NCBI GenBank assembly: GCA_903927495.1
Contig: CAIYNH010000340.1
Coordinates: forward strand, 1-6,700
Reading direction: 5' to 3'
Source: an uncultured beta proteobacterium
GTDB lineage: Bacteria; Pseudomonadota; Gammaproteobacteria; Burkholderiales; Burkholderiaceae_C
DNA length: 6,700 bases
Shown here: one piece after another, positions 1 to 5,842 of the stretch
How positions within the stretch are numbered: position 1 is the first letter of the stretch
Layout: each line of letters begins with the position of its first letter
The notes under the pieces: model-generated
What the model was told of the DNA's origin: nothing
What the model saw: the letters and a program-made list of their open reading frames with translations, nothing else
The model's database searches: none
Position numbers and translations under genes: made by a program

Positions 1-1
1 A

Positions 2-256
2 AGCGCCGTGCTGCGTGAGCGGGCCAACCTGATGGAGCAGCATGAAGGGCTGACCTACGAGCAAGACCCTGTGCGCCGCCAAACCTTTGCACTGCGCAGA
101 ACGTACTTGGTCGACGAGTTGACCGATGACTTGTCCAAGGCGTTAGTGAAAAGAGTTCAAAACCGCTATGGTGTGGAAATCTGGCCGTGGGAACGTGCTG
201 GCAGACTAGTGCAAAAAGAGAAGACAATGACCCAAATTCGCTACGAGATTAAATAA
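2..256 (+). CDS. 3' end of an unidentified gene (5' partial)
   Basis: The frame is open from the left edge and ends at TAA 254-256, giving 84 visible residues. A GTG at position 8 could in principle start it, but it has no ribosome-binding site in the seven bases before it, so I treat this as the C-terminal part of a longer protein. The visible part is charged and looks helical: an Arg/Glu-rich stretch, then VRRQTFALRRTYLVDELTDD, then a segment containing YGVEIWPWERAGRL, and a basic end. There is no signal peptide or membrane segment. I do not recognise the family. The next gene begins 2 nt after the stop, so the two are probably co-transcribed. They point toward the polysaccharide block rather than belonging to it. 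Confidence is moderate that it is coding and nil for function. Confidence 0.6.
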   Translation, partial: SAVLRERANLMEQHEGLTYEQDPVRRQTFALRRTYLVDELTDDLSKALVKRVQNRYGVEIWPWERAGRLVQKEKTMTQIRYEIK

Positions 257-258
257 CC

Positions 259-528
259 ATGCATTCCATCTTTTCAAAAGATAAAGCTGACGGTGCCCGA
301 CTTGCCAACGAACTCAGAAAGCGGCCTTTAGACCCCTCCGCCCTGACCGAGCTAAAGGCCATTCTGGTCGCTAAACACACTGAATTGCAAGAAAGCTTGC
401 TATGGAAGGTGTTGAGCGACAGCGAAAAAGCCTTGCAAGTAGAGTCAGACAAAACACTGCTTTCATTGCTGACAGAAATTCACCAGTCAGCCAACTGGGA
501 AGTCCAAACGCGTTGCCGGGCTACTTAA
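259..528 (+). CDS. small hypothetical protein (89 aa)
   Basis: The ATG lies 2 nt after the stop of the preceding gene, which suggests translational coupling; I see no strong ribosome-binding site of its own. The product is polar and probably all-helical. It has a Lys/Asp-rich start, a middle of alternating Leu and charged residues (TELKAILVAKHTELQESLLW), and a final Leu-rich helix (TLLSLLTEIHQ) before a short Trp/Arg/Cys-containing tail. There is no signal peptide or membrane helix. The reading frame ends 23 nt short of the stop codon of the converging DUF218 gene. I recognise no family. It could be a small partner of the upstream gene product or the remnant of a longer protein; the sequence does not decide. 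Confidence 0.55.
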   Translation: MHSIFSKDKADGARLANELRKRPLDPSALTELKAILVAKHTELQESLLWKVLSDSEKALQVESDKTLLSLLTEIHQSANWEVQTRCRAT

Positions 529-537
529 ACAAGTTGC

Positions 538-563
538 AAAAGGGCTGCTGCTCACCAAAGCCC
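538..563 (-). terminator. weak candidate terminator at the end of the polysaccharide block
   Basis: Read on the - strand, GGGCT (563-559) and AGCCC (546-542) form a 5-bp GC-rich stem with a 12-nt loop, followed at once by TTTT (541-538). The hairpin overlaps the DUF218 stop codon and sits where that operon meets the converging gene at the left. The stem is short and the T-tract only four long, so this may be weak or fortuitous. Confidence 0.3.
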
Positions 564-1127
564 AAACCGGTAATGCAGCACGTAGTACCCCAGCTTCACC
601 GCCTCGTTTTCTACAAAACTGTTTGATTGAGGGTTGGCCCACCAGCGCCAGGCTGACCACCACGGCGGGTTAGTAGCTATCAGGGTATATGTCAAATCAG
701 TACACCAGAAATTCGAAAACCAGCTGTAACGCAGGCGCAGCATGTGAGGTGGGTCGCTCACCACCAGCACCGACTTCCAGCCGTTGGCCTGCATTCGGGC
801 GCGCGTTACTTTGGCTTCGCCCCAACTGTTTCCAGGCAATACGTCATCCCAAATAACTACGCCTGGCAGATTGGCCAAGGCATCTTTACGATCTACGGCA
901 TTGGGCTGGATCAACACCAACTTCCGGCTGTAACCCGCGCGGATCAAATCACGGCCGCGCGTGTAACGCACGCTACTCCAGTCGCCGCCCAGCACCACCA
1001 CTGCATCAGCCGTGTGTGGCACACCGGATGGCGAAGCCAATACGGAACCGGCGGTAAAGTAACCCAGCAAACTGATCTCTGGCAACAGCAAAAACGCAAA
1101 AACCAACAACCATGTCAAACGCACCAC
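552..1127 (-). CDS. membrane-anchored DUF218 (YdcF/SanA/ElyC-like) protein
   Basis: The 191-residue product has one N-terminal hydrophobic segment (about residues 4-30), which could be a membrane anchor or uncleaved signal, followed by a DUF218 domain. Domain hallmarks visible are ADAVVVLGGD (40-49), the RGRDLIRAGYSRKLVL helix-strand pair (about 57-72), SWGEA (101-105), VVSDPPHMLR (122-131) and the closing NEAVKLGYY (174-182). Known DUF218 proteins include SanA and YdcF, and ElyC, which is linked to envelope carbon-lipid flow; the reaction is generally unknown. Residues 156-163 contain five tryptophans. The start is GTG at 1127, the first start after an in-frame TAA, 13 nt behind the glycosyltransferase stop; GTG at 1124 is also possible. 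As the last gene of the block it may help polysaccharide assembly or export, but that is inference from position. Confidence 0.85.
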   Translation of the reverse strand: MVRLTWLLVFAFLLLPEISLLGYFTAGSVLASPSGVPHTADAVVVLGGDWSSVRYTRGRDLIRAGYSRKLVLIQPNAVDRKDALANLPGVVIWDDVLPGNSWGEAKVTRARMQANGWKSVLVVSDPPHMLRLRYSWFSNFWCTDLTYTLIATNPPWWSAWRWWANPQSNSFVENEAVKLGYYVLHYRFGLW

Positions 1128-1140
1128 AACACAAGCCCGT

Positions 1141-2322
1141 TCAACGTGTTAACGCAGCCACAATCTGCTTCACCGCTGCTGCTGGCGAAAACAACTTGGT
1201 AGACAGCGCCTTGCAACGCTTACCAATATTCTCGTCCCCCGCAAGGTCTTTCAGTAGTGCATCAGCCAGGCCCAGCAGCGTGTCAACCGACTGATCGGTA
1301 CACACCTGCCCGACACCTTCGCGCTGAATCAGTTCTTCCAGGTCGTTACCGGAGTTGATGCTGGCCAGCACCGGCAAGCCACTTTGCATGTAGCTTAAAA
1401 ACTTGCCCGGTATATTGTGAGTTTTGTGGCGTGGGTCCAGCGCCACGATGCCCACATGGCACTGCGCATACAAGCCAGCAATCTCGGTGGGGTCAATCTC
1501 GTCATAAAACAGCACGTTGTCCAAGTTGCGTGTTTTGGCATCGTCTCGCAGGCGCTGTGCATCGCTGCCACGGCCCACAAAGACAAAACCCACATCATGG
1601 CGCGTGCTCAAACGCTCTGCCAGGTTCAGCACAATATCCATGCCCTGCGCCACACCCATGTTGCCTGCATAGACAAAGATAGTGCGCCCGGCCAATGGCC
1701 CACCGGCCACTGAAATGCTGCAACCCACATCTGGCGCTTCAGCCAACCAGTTTTGCAGCACCTCGACGCTGTCCGTCGGTCGGTTTGCGAAATACGTGTG
1801 ATTGCCCTGCGTCTGGATTCCAATCACATCGGCCACCGAATATTGGTAGTTGGCCACCGCCTTAAAAAACTTGTAAGGCAAGCCCCGGCCCATCAGACCC
1901 ATGTCTGCGGCCCATTCCGGAAAAATGTCGCGAATGATCAGGTAGCCTTTGCAACGGCTGGCATTTTTCAGCGCGTTGGCAATCGGCCCCAAGAAAATAC
2001 TGGGTGCGTACCACACCACGCCATCCCAGTGCTCTTGTGCCAGCGGGCTATTGCGCAAATTGCGCAGCATGGCAAACGGCATCAAAAATTCATTGATGGT
2101 GCGGCTAACATAGTTGATGTCTTTGGTCTTAGGCGCGCGCAAACGCAATACCTGCACACCGTCAAAATCCTCCAGCGACCAAGGTGTGTTTAACCCTGAG
2201 GCGGGCAACATCACTGTCAGCGAATGCCCTTGCCGAACAAACTCGCGCGACAAGTCGCGCAACTGCACCGCACCCGAGGTGCGCAGCGGCGGGAATGTGT
2301 CGGCAATTAAAGCAATCCGCAT
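1141..2322 (-). CDS. wbuB: GT4-family glycosyltransferase, WbuB-like, probable L-FucNAc transferase
   Basis: This is a 393-residue GT-B enzyme with no membrane helix, so a cytoplasmic or membrane-associated transferase. The N-terminal acceptor domain begins MRIALIADTFPPLRTSGAVQ, with the Gly-containing loop of GT4 enzymes, and includes RDIFPEWAADMG (131-142). The C-terminal donor domain carries FVYAGNMGVAQGMD (216-229), FVFVGRGSD (247-254) and HNIPGKFLSYMQSGLPVLA (302-320). Related enzymes sit directly behind the three UDP-L-FucNAc genes in other O-antigen clusters and are thought to attach L-FucNAc to the lipid-linked chain. The same order here supports that role; acceptor and linkage cannot be read from sequence. 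The usual EX7E glutamates of GT4 enzymes appear to be His302 and Ser310. The start at 2322 is 16 nt behind the epimerase stop and has an AGGGGG ribosome-binding site 7 nt upstream. Confidence 0.88.
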   Translation of the reverse strand: MRIALIADTFPPLRTSGAVQLRDLSREFVRQGHSLTVMLPASGLNTPWSLEDFDGVQVLRLRAPKTKDINYVSRTINEFLMPFAMLRNLRNSPLAQEHWDGVVWYAPSIFLGPIANALKNASRCKGYLIIRDIFPEWAADMGLMGRGLPYKFFKAVANYQYSVADVIGIQTQGNHTYFANRPTDSVEVLQNWLAEAPDVGCSISVAGGPLAGRTIFVYAGNMGVAQGMDIVLNLAERLSTRHDVGFVFVGRGSDAQRLRDDAKTRNLDNVLFYDEIDPTEIAGLYAQCHVGIVALDPRHKTHNIPGKFLSYMQSGLPVLASINSGNDLEELIQREGVGQVCTDQSVDTLLGLADALLKDLAGDENIGKRCKALSTKLFSPAAAVKQIVAALTR

Positions 2323-2338
2323 GGGTGTGCCCCCTAAC

Positions 2339-3505
2339 TCAATACTTCTTCCAAATCACCCGGTTCACATAGTCGGTGTAACTGTGAACAATGCGCACCA
2401 CCTTGTCAGACACATTGGGCATGCTGTAGTCCGCCACCGGCCTGATGCCATGCGGGTCAGAGCGGTCCCCACCGCGCGGCTGTGTTGCCAAAATGGCCAA
2501 ACCCTGACGCACCCGCGCTACCTCTAGCCCCACCATCATCACCGCGGCTTCTTCCATGCCCTCGGGGCGCTCATGCGCCTCACGCAGGTTCAGCGCCGGA
2601 AAATTCATGATGGAAGACTCTTCATTGATCGTGCCACTGTCAGACAACGACGCCCTGGCTGATAACTGCAGCTGGTTGTAATCATGAAACCCCAGCGGTT
2701 TCATCAGCCGCACCAGCGGGTGGAACACCGCGCCCGTCGCATCAATGCGCTTTTGCGTACGTGGGTGGGTGGACACAACCACCGGCAAGCCATGGTCTTG
2801 CGCCACCGCGTTCAGCACTGCCACCAGTTTGGTAAACGACTGCTCTGACTCAATGTTTTCCTCACGGTGGGCGCTCACCACAAAGTAGCCTTGCGGCGTT
2901 AGCCCCAAGCGCTGCAAAACATCAGACGCATCAATGCGCGAGCGGTAATGCGTCAGCACCTCAAACATGGGGCTGCCGGTTTTGATGACCAGGTCTGGCG
3001 GCAAACCTTCGCGCAGCAAGTAGTCACGCGCAATGGTGCTGTAGGTCAGGTTCACATCGGCGGTGTGATCCACAATGCGCCGGTTGGTTTCTTCTGGCAC
3101 ACGCTGGTCAAAACAGCGGTTGCCTGCCTCCATGTGAAAGATCGGAATCTTGCGCCGCTTGGCAGGTATCACCGACAGGCAACTGTTTGTGTCGCCCAGC
3201 ACCAGCATGGCTTCTGGCTGCACTTCAGCCAGCACCTTGTCCACAGCAATGATCAGGTTGCCAATAGTGTGGGCTGCACCGGTGCTGCCGTCAGCGCTGT
3301 TCAAAAAATGATCTGGCTTGCGCACGCCTAGGTCATCAAAAAACACCTGATTCAACTCGTAATCGTAGTTTTGCCCGGTATGTACCAGCACATGGTCACA
3401 ATGCTCGTCAAGGCATGCCAGCACGCGTGAGAGGCGAATAATTTCTGGTCTGGTGCCTACCACTGTCAATATTTTTAGTTTTTTGATTGTCATTTTATGA
3501 ACCAT
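2339..3505 (-). CDS. capG: WecB-like UDP-N-acetyl sugar 2-epimerase, last step to UDP-L-FucNAc (FnlC/WbjD/CapG type)
   Basis: This 388-residue enzyme belongs to the non-hydrolysing UDP-GlcNAc 2-epimerase family (GT-B fold). Family landmarks are GTRPE (17-21), GDTNS (104-108), HMEAGNR (124-130), PEETNR (137-142), AHREEN (212-217) and SDSGTINEE (288-296), covering the expected acidic catalytic residues and the UDP-binding histidine and SGT loop. In the CapE-CapF-CapG pathway this enzyme inverts C2 of the CapF product (UDP-N-acetyl-6-deoxy-L-talosamine) to give UDP-L-FucNAc. Following capF and preceding a WbuB-like transferase favours that substrate over UDP-GlcNAc, though family membership alone would also allow WecB activity (ManNAc formation). 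The start at 3505 is preferred over the ATG four codons downstream because AGAGG lies 5 nt upstream of it, inside the palindromic element. It is cytoplasmic. Confidence 0.92.
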   Translation of the reverse strand: MVHKMTIKKLKILTVVGTRPEIIRLSRVLACLDEHCDHVLVHTGQNYDYELNQVFFDDLGVRKPDHFLNSADGSTGAAHTIGNLIIAVDKVLAEVQPEAMLVLGDTNSCLSVIPAKRRKIPIFHMEAGNRCFDQRVPEETNRRIVDHTADVNLTYSTIARDYLLREGLPPDLVIKTGSPMFEVLTHYRSRIDASDVLQRLGLTPQGYFVVSAHREENIESEQSFTKLVAVLNAVAQDHGLPVVVSTHPRTQKRIDATGAVFHPLVRLMKPLGFHDYNQLQLSARASLSDSGTINEESSIMNFPALNLREAHERPEGMEEAAVMMVGLEVARVRQGLAILATQPRGGDRSDPHGIRPVADYSMPNVSDKVVRIVHSYTDYVNRVIWKKY

Positions 3506-3509
3506 ATTA

Positions 3510-3567
3510 GCCTCTAGAGCTTGATGGACAAGCGCTGATAGCTACAAAAATGTTAGTGATTAGCATC
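3510..3567. repeat. intergenic palindromic element, resembling a dispersed Comamonadaceae repeat
   Basis: Two adjacent inverted repeats fill most of the 79-nt gap between capF and the 2-epimerase gene. The first is AGAGCTTG (3516-3523), a 5-nt loop, then CAAGCGCT (3529-3536), pairing at 7 of 8 positions. The second is GATAGCTA (3537-3544) with TAGCATC (3561-3567), a 7-bp stem with one bulged A. The flanking GCCTCTAG together with the AGCGCT...GATAGCTA core resembles a short intergenic repeat I recall as common in Rhodoferax, Polaromonas and Acidovorax genomes. That recognition is from memory, and no second copy is present in this window. It has no T-tract placing it as a simple terminator. 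It could modulate mRNA folding or stability between capF and the epimerase. Confidence 0.6.
3511..3515 (-). promoter_or_regulatory. ribosome-binding site of the 2-epimerase gene, inside the palindromic element
   Basis: On the - strand AGAGG (3515-3511) lies 5 nt before ATG 3505. It fixes the upstream of two candidate ATGs as the start. It is the end of the palindromic element, immediately beside the first stem, so folding of that stem could affect ribosome access. Confidence 0.55.
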
Positions 3568-3584
3568 AAAATCGTAAGGCTGGT

Positions 3585-4712
3585 TTAGAGCGCACAGGCA
3601 AACGTATCGGGCTTCTCGCGGTCAAAAACCTCATTAGCCCAGAGCATGACCACCATTTCGTCAGCGCCCACATTGGTGATGTCATGCGTCCAGCCGGGCA
3701 CGGTTTCTACCACTTCGGCCTTGTCACCACTGGTCAACAGTTCATGCGTTTGGCCGGTTTGCATGTGCTTGAACTTGAAGCGGGCCTGGCCCTTGATGAC
3801 CAAAAACTTCTCGGTCTTGCTGTGGTGATAGTGTCCGCCACGGGTAATGCCTGGGTGCGCGGTGAAGTATGAAAACTGCCCGCAGTCTGGCGTTTTGAGC
3901 ATTTCTGCAAACACGCCACGCGGATCAGCATATTGCGGCACGGTGTAGGCGAACAGCTCTGGCAGCAAGTAGCTGACATAGGTTGAATACAGTGCCCGCA
4001 CCAATCCCGTGCCCACGCGCTCAGTCATCAGCGTGGTGCGGCTATCTTTAAAGCTTTGCACCAACCGGGCCAGCTCACCCACCGTGGTGGTGTATTGCGG
4101 GGCCACGCTGGCAAAGCCAGCCGCATCCACCGCAGGATCGGCACCATCCATTAACTGCAAAAAGCGTTCAATGACATCATCCACGTATATCAGTGTGACC
4201 GTTGCCGCCGGGTCATTCACTTGAATCGGCAGGCCGCGCACCGTGTTGTTGCAAAACGTGGCCACGGCCGAGTTGTAGTTGGGCTTGCACCACTTGCCAA
4301 ACACATTGGGCAGCCTGAACACATGCACTGGCACACCATACTCACGCTGCAAAGCAAACAGGGCGTTTTCAGCAGCCAGTTTGCTGGTGCCATAGGCATT
4401 GTCACGGTTGGCCTGGGTGGATGATGTGTAAACCACAGGCACCTTTTTGCCAGTGGCAACGGCTAGCGCAGCCACCGCCTGGCACAGCTCATGGGTCAAC
4501 CCCACATTACCAGACACAAACTCTGCTGGGTCTTGTGGGCGGTTGATGCCCGCCAGGTGAAACACAAAGTCAACGTCTTGAAGCAACTCAGGCAAGTGCG
4601 CCACGTCATCGCCACGGGTAAAACGCAGTACCTGCACATCTTTGCGCTCGGCCAGGTGCAACTGCAGGTTTTTGCCGATAAAGCCGTCGGCACCGGTGAT
4701 CAATACTTTCAC
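3585..4712 (-). CDS. capF: CapF/FnlB/WbjC: bifunctional 3-epimerase/4-reductase in UDP-L-FucNAc synthesis
   Basis: The 375-residue product has two domains. Residues 1 to about 245 form an extended SDR reductase, with the NAD(P)-binding loop GADGFIG (7-13), LAGINRP (53-59), Ser97/Ser98 and the catalytic YGTSK (Tyr107, Lys111). Residues from about 250 form a cupin with GGHYHHSKTEKF (292-303), whose His294, His296/297 and Glu301 are likely metal ligands, and PGWTHDI (339-345). In the known pathway the cupin epimerises C3 of the CapE product and the SDR domain reduces the 4-keto group with NADPH, yielding UDP-N-acetyl-6-deoxy-L-talosamine. Length agrees with the family (about 370). I chose GTG 4712: it gives the typical short N-terminus (VKVLITGADG), has AGGA 8 nt upstream, and lies 4 nt behind the capE stop. 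A longer in-frame start at 4769 would add 19 atypical residues. It is cytoplasmic. Confidence 0.94.
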   Translation of the reverse strand: MKVLITGADGFIGKNLQLHLAERKDVQVLRFTRGDDVAHLPELLQDVDFVFHLAGINRPQDPAEFVSGNVGLTHELCQAVAALAVATGKKVPVVYTSSTQANRDNAYGTSKLAAENALFALQREYGVPVHVFRLPNVFGKWCKPNYNSAVATFCNNTVRGLPIQVNDPAATVTLIYVDDVIERFLQLMDGADPAVDAAGFASVAPQYTTTVGELARLVQSFKDSRTTLMTERVGTGLVRALYSTYVSYLLPELFAYTVPQYADPRGVFAEMLKTPDCGQFSYFTAHPGITRGGHYHHSKTEKFLVIKGQARFKFKHMQTGQTHELLTSGDKAEVVETVPGWTHDITNVGADEMVVMLWANEVFDREKPDTFACAL

Positions 4713-4716
4713 GTGG

Positions 4717-5760
4717 CTAATCCTCAGCCACAGCTTGCTCACCCCGCGCAATGCGCTGCATGAAGTCAAGCTTGAGCAGCAGCGCCTTCATGCCTTCTAC
4801 ATCCAACCGGGTGGTGTTGTGCGAGTTGTAATCTTCACCATGAGTACTTTGGGTGTTGCGTTGTTCGCCTTGCTCTACAAACTTGGCGTAGTTCAGGTCA
4901 CGGCCGTCTGGGGGCACGCGAAAGTAGTCGCCCAGATCTTCGGCGCAGGCCATCTCTTCGCGGCCCAGCAGGGCTTCAAACAGCTTCTCGCCATGGCGGG
5001 TGCCAATGCAACGCACCTCGTGGCTGGGCTTGCCCATCAGCTCCAGAATGGCCTGGGTGAGCACCTCCACCGTGGCAGCGGGAGACTTTTGCACAAAAAT
5101 ATCACCGTTGTTGCCGTGCTTAAAGGCATAGAGCACCAGTTCCACCGCGTCGTCCAGCGTCATCATGAAGCGCGTCATGGCGGGGTCGGTGATGGTGATA
5201 GGCCTGCCCGCAGCCACCTGCTCTACAAACAGCGGAATCACCGAGCCACGTGAGGCCATCACATTGCCATAACGCGTGCCGCAAATGGTGGTGGCGGTGC
5301 CCTCCAGGTTGCGGCTGGCGGCCACCATCACCTTTTCCATCAGAGCCTTGCTGATGCCCATGGCGTTGATGGGGTACACGGCCTTGTCGGTGCTGAGGCA
5401 CACCACGCGCTGCACTCCGGCCGCAATGGATGCATCCAGCACGTTCTCTGTGCCCAGCACATTGGTGCGCACGGCCTCCATGGGGTGAAACTCGCACGAT
5501 GGCACCTGCTTGAGCGCCGCTGCGTGAAACACATAGTCCACCCCGCGCATGGCCGCAGCCACGCTACGCAACTCTCGTACATCACCTATGTAAAACTTGA
5601 GCTTGGGATGGTTGTAGCGCTTGCGCATGTCATCCTGCTTTTTCTCATCACGGCTGAGGATGCGGATCTCACGCAGGTCTGAATCTAGAAAGCGCCTGGC
5701 TACGGCGTTGCCAAAGGAGCCGGTGCCGCCGGTGATCAGGAGGGTTTTATTGTTAAACAT
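4717..5760 (-). CDS. capE: CapE/FnlA/WbjB: UDP-GlcNAc 4,6-dehydratase/5-epimerase, first step to UDP-L-FucNAc
   Basis: This 347-residue soluble SDR enzyme converts UDP-D-GlcNAc to the 4-keto-6-deoxy-L-arabino intermediate. It shows the NADP-binding loop TGGTGSFG (10-17), DVRE (60-63) and HAAALKQVP (79-87). The active-site segment is STDKAVYPINAMGISK (123-138), in which Met134-x3-Lys138 replaces the usual YxxxK and Asp125-Lys126 supply acid/base residues; this is the inverting FlaA1/CapE pattern. CGTRYGNV (160-167) and GTRHGEKLFE (253-262) are further family blocks. It has no N-terminal membrane helices, so it is the short soluble type, not a WbpM-like membrane enzyme; the order capE-capF-2-epimerase separates it from PseB. 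It is the first gene of the GC-rich block. The ATG at 5760 lacks a clear ribosome-binding site, and I could not pick a convincing promoter in the 82 nt before it. Confidence 0.94.
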   Translation of the reverse strand: MFNNKTLLITGGTGSFGNAVARRFLDSDLREIRILSRDEKKQDDMRKRYNHPKLKFYIGDVRELRSVAAAMRGVDYVFHAAALKQVPSCEFHPMEAVRTNVLGTENVLDASIAAGVQRVVCLSTDKAVYPINAMGISKALMEKVMVAASRNLEGTATTICGTRYGNVMASRGSVIPLFVEQVAAGRPITITDPAMTRFMMTLDDAVELVLYAFKHGNNGDIFVQKSPAATVEVLTQAILELMGKPSHEVRCIGTRHGEKLFEALLGREEMACAEDLGDYFRVPPDGRDLNYAKFVEQGEQRNTQSTHGEDYNSHNTTRLDVEGMKALLLKLDFMQRIARGEQAVAED

Positions 5761-5785
5761 ATAAGCGAAATTACAAAACTAGATG

Positions 5786-5821
5786 AAAAAAACAGCATGC
5801 GCAGAAATTAACAGGCACATG
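5786..5821 (-). terminator. candidate Rho-independent terminator between the GNAT gene and capE
   Basis: On the - strand CATGTGC (5821-5815) and GCGCATG (5802-5796) form a 7-bp stem containing one G-U wobble, with a 12-nt loop. After CTG comes a run of seven T (5792-5786). It lies 22 nt past the GNAT stop codon, the right place to end that transcript. If it works, capE would need its own promoter within the remaining short stretch, or partial readthrough. The stem is moderate in strength. Confidence 0.45.
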
Positions 5822-5842
5822 TATAAACGTTAGTTTGGATAT

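Noticed and set aside
402..626. A 74-codon + strand frame overlapping the small gene and the DUF218 3' end
   Set aside because: It overlaps two better candidates on both strands and has no start signal.
744..1202. A 152-codon + strand frame opposite the DUF218 gene
   Set aside because: It overlaps a gene with clear family motifs, starts without a ribosome-binding site and encodes a low-complexity His/Gln/Thr-rich product typical of a shadow frame.
1753..2527. Two overlapping + strand frames (146 and 137 codons) opposite the glycosyltransferase and epimerase genes
   Set aside because: Both are antisense to well-supported genes and have no motif of their own.
4642..5253. A 203-codon open frame on the + strand antisense to capE
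   Set aside because: It lies mostly within capE, whose motifs are unambiguous. Long antisense frames are expected in GC-rich genes, and its translation has no recognisable domain.
552..5760. A pseudaminic acid (PseB/PseC) pathway start, because capE resembles PseB
   Set aside because: The next genes are CapF (SDR plus cupin) and a 2-epimerase, with no aminotransferase, which fits UDP-L-FucNAc synthesis instead.
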